Assembly: GCF_001487165.1 (NCBI RefSeq)
Contig: NZ_LN913006.1
Coordinates: 1,854,305-1,918,304 of the forward strand
Reading direction: 5' to 3'
DNA from: Blautia massiliensis (ex Durand et al. 2017)
Lineage (GTDB): Bacteria > Bacillota > Clostridia > Lachnospirales > Lachnospiraceae
DNA length: 64,000 nucleotides
Position 1 is the stretch's first letter; every line of letters starts with the position of its first letter. A program made the translations under genes and the position numbers. Below, in pieces: positions 8,667-16,599 of this stretch. The notes under the pieces are model-generated. The model saw nothing but the letters and a program-made list of their open reading frames with translations, was not told the DNA's origin and ran no database searches.

Positions 8667-9578
8667 TTATTCCTCTGACCAGTCTCCGTTATCATCCCAG
8701 ACAATCTCTCCGTCTCCGCTGTCATCTGTATCTGTACTGTTGTCAAGAGAATCGTCACCGCTTCCGCTGTTGCTGCTGTCATCTACATAGTCGCCGCTAT
8801 CATAGTTTCCATCATCACTGCTGTTGTCGTAACTTCCGTCATCGCTGCTGTCGTAGCTTCCGTCATCGCTGTTGTCATAGCTTCCGTCATCACTGTTATC
8901 ATAGCTTCCATCATCACTGTTGTCATAGCTTCCATCGCTGTTGTCGGAAGAAGTATCCGTGATACCGGAAGAACTATCTGTCAGATCTGAAGTATCTGTG
9001 CTGTCTGCGGAATCACTGCTGTCCGCCTCACTGTTATCCGTTTCCACATTGCCAATAGTGCTCTTCTCACTCTTGTCACTGAGGCTTGTATAGGTCAGGT
9101 ATGCTTCTCCGTTATCGATCATCAGTTTTGCCTTTTCCATATCGCTCAGCTGTACACTGTAGATCTCATAGGCATTTCCGTCTCCGTCTACGATCTTCAT
9201 ATCATAGATGGCATCTCTTGCAGAATCCGGGGTGTAATACATCTGCACCTGCTCCGCATCTTTGATGGTAGCTTCTGCAGGAACAAGACTTTTGCCCCAT
9301 TCTTCCCCTCCTGCCGCGCGGAGATAGATCTCACGGATTTCTCCCTTCGTGCTGTTGGTAAGATAAACAAATTTTGCAGTACTGGTCTTTACACCGATCA
9401 GCTTCGGTGCAGGTGTAGATGTGGGAAGCGGTGTGGATGTAGCCGGTGCAGCCGTAGGTGCGGCTGTAGGAACCGGTGTTGGTGTCACCTCTGCTGTTTC
9501 CTTTGATGATTTTCCACAGCCGGCAATACCAAGCGCCGTCACTGCTGTCAGTACGATCAAAAGCTTCTTATATTTCAT
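8667..9578 (-). CDS. Secreted lipoprotein with acidic repeat tail
   Basis: The N-terminus is a lipoprotein signal with lipobox LGIAGC (Cys21), followed by a Thr/Pro/Ala linker. A domain at about 60-175 of unknown function has the character of small extracytoplasmic beta-sandwich proteins. The C-terminal third is almost entirely Asp, Ser, Gly, Asn and Tyr, with near-perfect 8-residue units of the type GSYDNSDD. No catalytic motif is visible. The gene sits between uppP and the three CDP-glycerol transferases, suggesting an envelope role. The acidic tail resembles that of the LCP protein at 20.8 kb. The start follows GGAGG. Confidence 0.75.
   Translation of the reverse strand: MKYKKLLIVLTAVTALGIAGCGKSSKETAEVTPTPVPTAAPTAAPATSTPLPTSTPAPKLIGVKTSTAKFVYLTNSTKGEIREIYLRAAGGEEWGKSLVPAEATIKDAEQVQMYYTPDSARDAIYDMKIVDGDGNAYEIYSVQLSDMEKAKLMIDNGEAYLTYTSLSDKSEKSTIGNVETDNSEADSSDSADSTDTSDLTDSSSGITDTSSDNSDGSYDNSDDGSYDNSDDGSYDNSDDGSYDSSDDGSYDNSSDDGNYDSGDYVDDSSNSGSGDDSLDNSTDTDDSGDGEIVWDDNGDWSEE
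8806..8945 (-). repeat. 24-bp tandem repeats encoding GSYDNSDD units
   Basis: Five to six imperfect 24-bp units inside the lipoprotein gene differ mainly at third codon positions. They keep the frame and should vary in copy number between strains. Confidence 0.8.
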
Positions 9579-9602
9579 AATGATTACCTCCAGATTGCAG
9601 TT

Positions 9603-10505
9603 TTATGCTAAAAATGTTTTTCCAACGAAGTATCCGAGCACCAGGATACCAAGGATGATCCTGTACCAGCCGAATACTTTAAAATCGTGTTTCTTGATAT
9701 ATCCCATCAGGAATTTGATGGCAAGAATAGATACCACAAAGGATACCACAACACCTACGATCAGGATGATCAGCTCTGTAGAGCTGAAGGCAAAACCGAA
9801 TTTGACCAGTTTCAGAAGACTTGCTCCGAACATAACCGGAATTGCCAGGAAAAAGGTAAATTCTGCTGCAACTGTACGGGATGTTCCTGCAAGGATTCCT
9901 CCGATAATGGTAGATCCGGAACGGGATGTTCCCGGAATCACGGAAAGCACCTGGAAGCAGCCGATGATCAGCGCTGTCTTAAAGGAAAGCTCATCCAGTC
10001 TGGTGCAGGTTGGTCTGCGGCGTTTGTTGTAGTTCTCGATAACGATAAAAAGCACACCATAAACGATCAGCATGATGGCAACGACCACATAGTTGTAAAA
10101 TTTCTTTTCAATAATGTCATTAAAAGGAAGAGCGATGATGATCGTCGGCAGACATGCTACCAGGATCTTAAACCAGAGGGTCCACTTATCCTTATCACAG
10201 TATTTTTCTACAAAAGTAAGGACAGTTCTGGGTACTGCCGGCTGTTTACGCAGTGCCATCTGTGTTTTCTTCGGGATTTTTCTTATGTAAAAAGGCCACA
10301 GCTTGTTCCAGTACAGTACAACAACTGCCAGGATCGCGCCAAGCTGGATCACCACCAGGAAAAATTCCATAAATGCCTCGGATACATTCAGCTTGATGAA
10401 CTCATCCACAAGGATCATATGTCCGGTACTGCTGATCGGAAGCCACTCGGTGATTCCCTCCACAATACCGAGAAGGATAACCTTCAGTAATTCTATAAAA
10501 ATCAT
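9603..10505 (-). CDS. uppP: Undecaprenyl-diphosphatase UppP/BacA
   Basis: The enzyme dephosphorylates undecaprenyl pyrophosphate to recycle the lipid carrier used for peptidoglycan, teichoic acid and capsule synthesis, and confers bacitracin tolerance. The 300-residue membrane protein has both signature motifs: [15 protein letters not shown] near the N-terminus and PGTSRSGST in the second half, with multiple hydrophobic helices. Length is slightly above the usual 270. It heads a run of envelope genes (lipoprotein, CDP-glycerol transferases), which would keep carrier supply in step with polymer synthesis. The ATG is preceded by AAAGGAG, and a promoter and leader hairpin lie upstream. Confidence 0.95.
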   Translation of the reverse strand: MIFIELLKVILLGIVEGITEWLPISSTGHMILVDEFIKLNVSEAFMEFFLVVIQLGAILAVVVLYWNKLWPFYIRKIPKKTQMALRKQPAVPRTVLTFVEKYCDKDKWTLWFKILVACLPTIIIALPFNDIIEKKFYNYVVVAIMLIVYGVLFIVIENYNKRRRPTCTRLDELSFKTALIIGCFQVLSVIPGTSRSGSTIIGGILAGTSRTVAAEFTFFLAIPVMFGASLLKLVKFGFAFSSTELIILIVGVVVSFVVSILAIKFLMGYIKKHDFKVFGWYRIILGILVLGYFVGKTFLA

Positions 10506-10528
10506 GTTAACTCCTTTCCAAAAGCAAG

Positions 10529-10570
10529 ATAAGGACAGGGCCGGTATGTGAACGACGGCCCCGTCCTTAT
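10529..10570 (-). terminator. GC-rich hairpin between carB and uppP
   Basis: A 15-bp stem with one mismatch (10529-10543 with 10556-10570) lies in the carB-uppP gap. It begins just downstream of the predicted uppP -10 box, so it may end carB transcripts and also form the start of the uppP leader. Only a weak U-rich run (CTTGCTTTT) follows. Confidence 0.6.
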
Positions 10571-10571
10571 C

Positions 10572-10600
10572 AGTATATTACATATTTGACAATTCGTAAA
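10572..10600 (-). promoter_or_regulatory. Predicted uppP promoter
   Basis: On the minus strand TTTACG is followed by 17 nt and TATACT. It lies after the carB stop and before uppP. The transcript would begin inside the adjacent hairpin. Confidence 0.55.
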
Positions 10601-10635
10601 CTTTTAATTTTTTATTTCACAAAATTTACAATTTT

Positions 10636-13600
10636 TTATCGATTGTCGATGGTGGCGATATCTACCAGAGTCAGATTGTTCAGGTCTGTATTCTCAAGAC
10701 TTGTAACCAGAGCCTCTGCAGTATCAAGGCTTGTAAGTACGTTAACACCTGTCTCAATGGCATTACGACGGATGACGAAACCATCTTTCTGATGCTCAAC
10801 ACCCTGTGGCGGTGTATCGATGACAACATCGATCTTGTGGCCAAGGATCAGGTCCATCAGGTTCGGAGACGGCTGCTCCAGTTTATTGGTGCGTGTTACC
10901 TTGATTCCGTTCTCAGTCAAGACATTTGCTGTACCTCTTGTTGCGAAGATACGGTATCCCTGAGCCTCGAAGCGTTTTGCGATCGGGATGATATCCTCTT
11001 TATCCTCATCCTTAACAGTGATGATCATCTGTTTGTGTTTCGGAAGACGGATTCCTGCCCCGATGAATGCTTTGTAAAGAGCCTCGTTGAAGGTCTTAGC
11101 AATACCAAGGCACTCACCTGTGGATTTCATCTCCGGTCCAAGGCTGATATCTGCGCCTCTGATCTTCTCGAAGGAGAATACCGGCATCTTGATTGCGAAG
11201 TACTCTGCTTCTTTCTGAAGTCCCGGTGTGTAACCAAGCTCTTTGATCTTATGTCCAAGGATAACTCTTGTTGCAAGCGGAACGATCGGGATTCCTGTTA
11301 CCTTGCTGATGTACGGTACTGTACGGCTGGAACGCGGGTTAACCTCGATGACATATACATCCTCGCCTACAACGATGAACTGAATATTGATCATACCGAT
11401 TACATGAAGTGCCTGTGCAAGACGGCGTGTGTACTCGGCGATGGTATCTTTTGCTTTCTGGCTGATGGTCTGTGCCGGATATACGGAAATACTGTCTCCG
11501 GAATGGATACCTGCACGCTCGATGTGCTCCATGATTCCAGGGATCAGGATGTCCTCACCGTCGCATACCGCATCGACCTCGATTTCTTTACCCATGAGGT
11601 ATTTATCAACAAGGATCGGATGCTCCTGTGCGATCTGGTTGATGATTCCGATATACTCTTCCACATCCTCATCGCTGACAGCGATACGCATTCCCTGTCC
11701 TCCAAGTACGTAGGACGGGCGGACAAGTACCGGATATCCCAGCTCGTTGGCAGCTTTTTTCGCCTCTTCTGCTGTGAATACAGTGTGTCCCTTCGGTCTC
11801 GGGATCTGGCATTTCTCAAGAATGGCATCAAAGAGCTCTCTGTCCTCTGCTGCATCTACGTTCTCAGCAGATGTTCCAAGGATCTTAACGCCCATCTTGA
11901 TCAGTGCCTCTGTAAGCTTGATGGCTGTCTGTCCACCGAACTGAACAACAGCTCCGTCCGGTTTCTCGATATTTACAACATTCTCAACATCTTCCGGTGT
12001 CAGCGGCTCAAAATACAGCTTATCTGCAATATCAAAGTCTGTACTTACTGTCTCCGGGTTGTTGTTGATGATGATGGTCTCATATCCCTCTTTCGCAAAT
12101 GCCCATGTACAATGTACAGAGCAGAAGTCGAACTCGATACCCTGTCCGATACGGATCGGGCCGGAACCAAGTACCAGGATCTTTTTCTTATCTTTTGTCT
12201 CGATTGCTTCGTTCTCTGTCTGGTCATCGCCGTATACAGAATAGTAATATGGTGTCGCTGCAGCAAACTCTGCTGCACAGGTATCAACCATCTTGTATGC
12301 TGCACGGATGCCGTACTCTTTACGCAGGTCTTTGATCTCAGCTTCTGTCTTTCCTGTCAGGTCTGCGATGATGTAGTCCGGGAACTCCAGACGTTTTGCT
12401 TCCAGAAGAAGGTCTTTGTCCAGCTTCTGAGTTTTCAGAGCCTGCTCCATCTCAACAAGGATAGCCAGCTTATCGATGAACCAGATGTCGATCTTTGTGA
12501 TATCATGAAGCTTCTCCTGGGAAACATTTCGTCTCAGGGCTTCTGCGATCTTCCAGATACGGCGGTCATCCACAATGTTCAGCTCGTCCATCAGTTCTTC
12601 ATCAGAAAGATGTGAGAAGTCATAGGACATCAGACTGTCTACATGCTGCTCCAGGGAACGGATAGCCTTCATTAAAGCGCCCTCGAAGTTATGGCAGATA
12701 CTCATAACCTCACCGGTAGCCTTCATCTGTGTAGTCAGTGTACGTTTTGCTGTGATGAATTTGTCAAATGGCAGACGCGGGATCTTAACAACACAGTAAT
12801 CCAGCATCGGCTCGAAGCTTGCGTATGTTTTGCCTGTGATGGCGTTCGGGATCTCATCCAGTGTGTAACCCAGTGCGATCTTGGCTGCAACCTTGGCGAT
12901 CGGATAACCGGTAGCCTTACTTGCAAGTGCGGAGGAACGGCTTACACGAGGGTTAACCTCGATAACGCAGTACTCAAAGCTCTCCGGATGAAGAGCGTAC
13001 TGTACGTTACATCCACCTGTGATGCCAAGCTCTGTAATAATGTTAAGAGCAGATGTACGGAGCATCTGGTATTCTTTATCTCCTAAGGTCTGGGAAGGAG
13101 CAACTACGATGGAGTCACCGGTATGGACACCAACCGGGTCAATGTTCTCCATGTTGCAGACTGTAATGCAGTTTCCTGCGCTGTCTCGCATTACCTCGTA
13201 CTCGATTTCTTTCCATCCGGCGATACATCTCTCTACAAGAACCTCGCCTACACGGGAAAGACGGAGACCATTCTCAAGGATTTCACGAAGCTCCGGCTCA
13301 TTATGCGCGATACCACCGCCGCTTCCGCCAAGTGTATATGCAGGACGGAGAACAACCGGATAACCGATAGTCTGAGTAAACGCAACACCGTCTTCTACAG
13401 TTGTTACGACCTTGGATGCTGCAACCGGCTCGCCGATCTTTTCCATTGTATCCTTAAATTCCTGACGGTCCTCAGCTTTACGGATCGTTGCTGCTGTGGT
13501 ACCGATGAGACGTACATTGTGCTCTTTCAGGAAGCCCTTTTCCTCAAGCTCCATGGCAAGGTTCAGACCTGCCTGTCCGCCCAGTGTAGGAAGTACACTG

Positions 13601-13851
13601 TCCGGTTTCTCTTTGAGGATCAGCTGCTCTACGACTTCAACAGTCAGAGGCTCGATGTAAACTCTGTCTGCGATGTCTTTATCTGTCATGATGGTAGCAG
13701 GATTGGAGTTTAAAAGTACAACCTCCATGCCCTCTTCCTTCAGGGAGCGGCATGCCTGGGTTCCTGCATAGTCAAACTCTGCTGCCTGGCCGATTATGAT
13801 CGGGCCTGAGCCGATTACAAGTACTTTTTTTATGTCCTTATTCCTTGGCAT
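10636..13851 (-). CDS. carB: Carbamoyl-phosphate synthase large subunit
   Basis: CarB makes carbamoyl phosphate from bicarbonate, ammonia and two ATP for pyrimidine and arginine synthesis. The 1071 residues show the duplicated ATP-grasp plan: LVIGSGPIIIGQAAEFDYAG at the start and LVLGSGPIRIGQGIEFD near residue 560, each with an ATP-grasp body. A C-terminal MGS-like allosteric domain covers about the last 130 residues. Length is normal. The ATG overlaps the carA stop by one base (TAATG), indicating translational coupling so that both subunits are made together. No pyr or arg genes adjoin it, so the pathway cannot be assigned from context. Confidence 0.97.
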   Translation of the reverse strand: MPRNKDIKKVLVIGSGPIIIGQAAEFDYAGTQACRSLKEEGMEVVLLNSNPATIMTDKDIADRVYIEPLTVEVVEQLILKEKPDSVLPTLGGQAGLNLAMELEEKGFLKEHNVRLIGTTAATIRKAEDRQEFKDTMEKIGEPVAASKVVTTVEDGVAFTQTIGYPVVLRPAYTLGGSGGGIAHNEPELREILENGLRLSRVGEVLVERCIAGWKEIEYEVMRDSAGNCITVCNMENIDPVGVHTGDSIVVAPSQTLGDKEYQMLRTSALNIITELGITGGCNVQYALHPESFEYCVIEVNPRVSRSSALASKATGYPIAKVAAKIALGYTLDEIPNAITGKTYASFEPMLDYCVVKIPRLPFDKFITAKRTLTTQMKATGEVMSICHNFEGALMKAIRSLEQHVDSLMSYDFSHLSDEELMDELNIVDDRRIWKIAEALRRNVSQEKLHDITKIDIWFIDKLAILVEMEQALKTQKLDKDLLLEAKRLEFPDYIIADLTGKTEAEIKDLRKEYGIRAAYKMVDTCAAEFAAATPYYYSVYGDDQTENEAIETKDKKKILVLGSGPIRIGQGIEFDFCSVHCTWAFAKEGYETIIINNNPETVSTDFDIADKLYFEPLTPEDVENVVNIEKPDGAVVQFGGQTAIKLTEALIKMGVKILGTSAENVDAAEDRELFDAILEKCQIPRPKGHTVFTAEEAKKAANELGYPVLVRPSYVLGGQGMRIAVSDEDVEEYIGIINQIAQEHPILVDKYLMGKEIEVDAVCDGEDILIPGIMEHIERAGIHSGDSISVYPAQTISQKAKDTIAEYTRRLAQALHVIGMINIQFIVVGEDVYVIEVNPRSSRTVPYISKVTGIPIVPLATRVILGHKIKELGYTPGLQKEAEYFAIKMPVFSFEKIRGADISLGPEMKSTGECLGIAKTFNEALYKAFIGAGIRLPKHKQMIITVKDEDKEDIIPIAKRFEAQGYRIFATRGTANVLTENGIKVTRTNKLEQPSPNLMDLILGHKIDVVIDTPPQGVEHQKDGFVIRRNAIETGVNVLTSLDTAEALVTSLENTDLNNLTLVDIATIDNR

Positions 13852-14927
13852 TATTTCTCTCCTCCCATCATCTTCATGAATCTGTCAAAAAGGTAACTGG
13901 AATCCTGTGGTCCCGGGCATGCTTCCGGATGGAACTGTACAGTAAAGATGTTCTTTCCGTTATATGCCATACCCTCGTTTGTTCCGTCGTTGACGTTTAC
14001 AAATGCAGGATGTGCGATATTTTTCTCCTCAAGTCCCTCTGCATCTACAACGTAGCCATGGTTCTGGGAGGAAATATATACTCTTCCTGTCTCAAGGTCT
14101 TTAACCGGATGATTTCCGCCTCTGTGACCGTATTTCATCTTATGGGTGTCTCCGCCTGTTGCAAGAGCCATAAGCTGATGTCCAAGACAGATGGCAAAGA
14201 TCGGTACATCAGAGTCATAAAGTTTTTTGATCTCTTTAATAATAGAAGTACATTCCTTCGGATCTCCAGGTCCGTTGCTGAGCATGATGCCGTCCGGATT
14301 GTCTCCAAGGATCTCTTCTGCAGATGTCAGAGCCGGGTAAATAGTAACCTGGCATCCTCTCTCATTCAGTGAGCGTGCAATGTTTTTCTTGGCGCCCAGA
14401 TCAAGAAGGGCAACCTTCGGTCCGTTCCCCTTAAGCACTTCCTTTTCGCGGCAGGAAACCTTCTCTACCACTTTTCCTGTTGTATATGCTTTTAATCTGG
14501 GGATGATTGTATCCAGGTCATAGTTCTCATCAACTGTGATCATTCCGTTCATGGTTCCCTTCTCACGAAGGATCTTAGTCAGTGCTCTGGTATCAATTCC
14601 TGCGATTCCCGGAATGTCGTTTTTGCTCAGAAAATGCTGAATGGTGTCTACGCTTCTGAAGTTGCTGGGAACTCGTGATAATTCGCGTACAATAAATCCG
14701 TCAATCCACGGCTTCCTTGATTCCTGGTCATCATAACAGATTCCGTAGTTTCCGATCAGCGGATATGTCATACACACCGCCTGTCCTGCGTAAGAAGGAT
14801 CTGTCATTACTTCCAGATAACCGGTCATGGAAGTGTTAAAGACAATTTCACTGATGACTTCCCTTGCAGAACCAATGCTAGTTCCTGTAAATACATGGCC
14901 ATCTTCCAATATCAGAAATGCTTTCAT
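13851..14927 (-). CDS. carA: Carbamoyl-phosphate synthase small (glutaminase) subunit
   Basis: CarA hydrolyses glutamine and channels ammonia to CarB. The C-terminal class I glutamine amidotransferase domain contains the nucleophile Cys in AICLGHQLM (about residue 243) and the His/Glu pair in QFHPEACPGP near 330. The N-terminal CPSase_sm_chain domain begins KAFLILEDGHVFTG. The 358-residue length is typical. The start has GGGAG upstream and a 40-nt leader from a clear promoter. I see no PyrR anti-terminator or T-box in the leader, so control is probably at initiation or allosteric. Confidence 0.97.
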   Translation of the reverse strand: MKAFLILEDGHVFTGTSIGSAREVISEIVFNTSMTGYLEVMTDPSYAGQAVCMTYPLIGNYGICYDDQESRKPWIDGFIVRELSRVPSNFRSVDTIQHFLSKNDIPGIAGIDTRALTKILREKGTMNGMITVDENYDLDTIIPRLKAYTTGKVVEKVSCREKEVLKGNGPKVALLDLGAKKNIARSLNERGCQVTIYPALTSAEEILGDNPDGIMLSNGPGDPKECTSIIKEIKKLYDSDVPIFAICLGHQLMALATGGDTHKMKYGHRGGNHPVKDLETGRVYISSQNHGYVVDAEGLEEKNIAHPAFVNVNDGTNEGMAYNGKNIFTVQFHPEACPGPQDSSYLFDRFMKMMGGEK

Positions 14928-14973
14928 ACAATCTCCCTTTCTTTGTTCTCTTATTTTATCCTAAATCTTCAAG

Positions 14974-15002
14974 ATTGTATCACAGGAATCGTCATTTTTC
15001 AA
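14974..15002 (-). promoter_or_regulatory. carA promoter
   Basis: TTGAAA, 17 nt and TACAAT read on the minus strand, giving a leader of about 40 nt before the carA ATG. The short leader leaves no room for an attenuator. Confidence 0.7.
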
Positions 15003-15080
15003 CACCATATGCAAAAAAAATGTATAAAACTAACTTAAAATATTTTTTTTGAATTTTTTTAATTTTTTTGAATTTTTCTA

Positions 15081-15109
15081 TTGACATTATCCCATTCCTG
15101 AGTTATTAT
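15081..15109 (+). promoter_or_regulatory. tRNA-Leu promoter
   Basis: A perfect TTGACA -35, 17-nt spacer and TATTAT -10 are preceded by A/T tracts (15040-15080) that could act as an UP element. The tRNA begins about 55 nt downstream. Confidence 0.75.
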
Positions 15110-15164
15110 AAGTGAGCAGTCGACGAGCGGAGCAAACAAAGCAAAGCAAGCCGGTTGAAAAAAT

Positions 15165-15248
15165 GCAGGAATGGCGGAATTGGCAGACGCGCAGGCTTCA
15201 GGTGCCTGTGGTCGCAAGATCGTGTGGGTTCAAGTCCCATTTCCTGCA
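15165..15248 (+). tRNA. tRNA-Leu, anticodon CAG
   Basis: The acceptor stem GCAGGAA pairs with TTCCTGC, followed by discriminator A. The D arm is GCGG...CGC, and the anticodon stem CAGGC/GCCTG encloses loop TTCAGGT, giving anticodon CAG (reads CUG). A long type II variable arm typical of leucine tRNA and a T arm with TTCAAGT follow. CCA is not encoded. The gene stands alone on the plus strand with its own promoter and terminator. Confidence 0.95.
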
Positions 15249-15272
15249 TTCTTTTTTATTTTATCCAAAATC

Positions 15273-15313
15273 AAAAAAACAGAAGCGCCCAACACCGGCA
15301 CTTCTGTTTTTTT
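15273..15313. terminator. Bidirectional terminator
   Basis: AAAAAAACAGAAG and CTTCTGTTTTTTT flank a GC-containing loop with extra GCC/GGC pairing. It should end the tRNA transcript on the plus strand and the LspA-like gene on the minus strand. Confidence 0.85.
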
Positions 15314-15315
15314 AT

Positions 15316-15783
15316 TTATTTTTCTTTTTCAGAAAAGATCTCGCTCCCGCCCCAGAGAAGCGCACCTGTAAATATGAAAAAATCCGAAATATTAAATACG
15401 ACCTTCTTAAGCTTCGGATTTTCCACATTCAAGCTCACATAATCCGTGACATATCCCTTTCTGCGACGTTCCGTATAATTATTCAGACCGCCGCCCAGGA
15501 TCATGGAAAGCCCAAGTTTGGATATGCGTGTGCCTTTTTCTCCGGAAGTACGTATATACTCCCAGATTGCACCGCCCAGCACCATAGATGCAAGATCTCT
15601 CAGGAATTCTTTATCTTTGTTTTTTAATATTCCAAGCATCATCCCATGATTATGGCAATTTCTTACGATCAGTCTGCCTCCTAGGCACTTTTCCTTCAGA
15701 TCTTTCTTTTCCGATGTGTTGATTTTCTCCTTTATATAATAGTCTGTACCAAAGATTCCCGCCGTCAGTAAATTCCACAACAT
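15316..15783 (-). CDS. Divergent signal peptidase II (LspA)-like protein
   Basis: LspA removes lipoprotein signal peptides with two membrane Asp residues. This 155-residue protein keeps the family skeleton: NHG near residue 45, a Gly-rich SMILGGGLNNY segment at 93-103, RRRKGYVTDYV with Asp114 and FNISDFF with Asp134. In canonical LspA these read GNxIDR...VxDF...FNxAD, so the two catalytic Asp positions are present while the GNxIDR element is altered. Hydrophobic segments are shorter and more charged than in true LspA. It may be a specialised paralogue for a few substrates. It has its own AAGGAGG site and stands alone between terminators. Confidence 0.6.
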   Translation of the reverse strand: MLWNLLTAGIFGTDYYIKEKINTSEKKDLKEKCLGGRLIVRNCHNHGMMLGILKNKDKEFLRDLASMVLGGAIWEYIRTSGEKGTRISKLGLSMILGGGLNNYTERRRKGYVTDYVSLNVENPKLKKVVFNISDFFIFTGALLWGGSEIFSEKEK

Positions 15784-15821
15784 TATTCCCCCTCCTTATT
15801 TCTGTGGTCTGCATAATATTC

Positions 15822-15851
15822 AGGCAGGCTCCCACTGGGGAAAGCCTGCCT
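15822..15851 (-). terminator. Terminator after the zinc-ribbon gene
   Basis: AGGCAGGCT and AGCCTGCCT form a 9-bp stem just after the stop codon of the minus-strand zinc-ribbon gene. Confidence 0.6.
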
Positions 15852-15864
15852 TATATGCTTATGG

Positions 15865-16557
15865 TTATTCTGTTTTTTCTTCTGTTGTTTCTGTATTTTC
15901 CGGATCAGCCGCAGGCTCCTCTGTTTCTGCAGATCCCACTTCCGTTCTTTCCTCTTCCAATTCCGGATCTGATCCTGATGTTTCTGTTTCTGACGCTTCT
16001 GCGGTTTCTGCTGTTTCTACTACTTCTGACGCTTCTACTGTCTCTTCCGGATCTGCTGCCACTTCTGTAGCTTCTGCGTTTTCTTCCGCTTCTGTCTCCG
16101 ATACTTCTGTCACCTCTGCCTCAGCAGCCTCTTCAAGCTCCTCCTCTGCCTGCTCGATCACATCGGCAGCTTTCTCTTCCAGCTCCGCTGTAGGACACGC
16201 CGCTCCGCAATACGGACAGAAGCTGGCCTCCCGCATCACCGCCTTATGGCAGGCCGGGCAGAACTTCTCCCCTTTACTGGCAGCGATCGCATCTCTGTAG
16301 TGATCTGCCTCCAGCATGTGCTGGCTGATCTCCTCGCAGATAGCTCCCGTCTCACCGTCAACGGCTTCTCCCTGCTCATAACGTGTATAGATCATCTTTC
16401 CGATATCCATCATCAGCTTTTCGGTCATACGCTCCTGTGCAGAGAGCTTGTTACGGATTTTCTGGATCTCATAGAGATTCTCTGCTCTGGAACTTAAGCC
16501 CTTTGCCTTTCTTGTCAGTGTGTTTCCCAGATCATCCCAAAAACTGCTTTTTGCCAT
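15865..16557 (-). CDS. Zinc-ribbon protein with long Glu/Ala/Thr tail
   Basis: The protein is about 230 residues. The first 100 are helical (WDDLGNTLTRKAKGLSSRAENLYEIQKIRNKLSAQ, likely coiled coil). Then comes one treble-clef zinc ribbon with two CxxC pairs (CPACHK and CPYCGA). The last 100 residues are an extremely acidic Glu/Ala/Thr/Val tail. No enzyme motif or membrane segment is seen. Zinc ribbons of this type occur in many uncharacterised Firmicutes proteins. I chose the ATG three codons inside the longest frame because GGAG lies 10 nt upstream of it. The gene follows the ClpX-like gene by 42 nt and may share its transcript. Confidence 0.65.
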   Translation of the reverse strand: MAKSSFWDDLGNTLTRKAKGLSSRAENLYEIQKIRNKLSAQERMTEKLMMDIGKMIYTRYEQGEAVDGETGAICEEISQHMLEADHYRDAIAASKGEKFCPACHKAVMREASFCPYCGAACPTAELEEKAADVIEQAEEELEEAAEAEVTEVSETEAEENAEATEVAADPEETVEASEVVETAETAEASETETSGSDPELEEERTEVGSAETEEPAADPENTETTEEKTE

Positions 16558-16599
16558 ATCTGTCACGCTCCTTTATATATTAAAGAATCTTCTTGTTTC

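Noticed and set aside
8806-8945. Regular repeats resembling a CRISPR array
   Set aside because: Units are adjacent 24-bp coding repeats without spacers, in frame in a lipoprotein gene.
10792-12615. 607-codon plus-strand open frame antisense to carB
   Set aside because: carB is unambiguous, and the antisense frame is Cys/Leu/Asp-rich without family features.
14928-15010. Riboswitch, PyrR site or T-box before carA
   Set aside because: The leader is only about 40 nt, with no terminator or anti-terminator pair.
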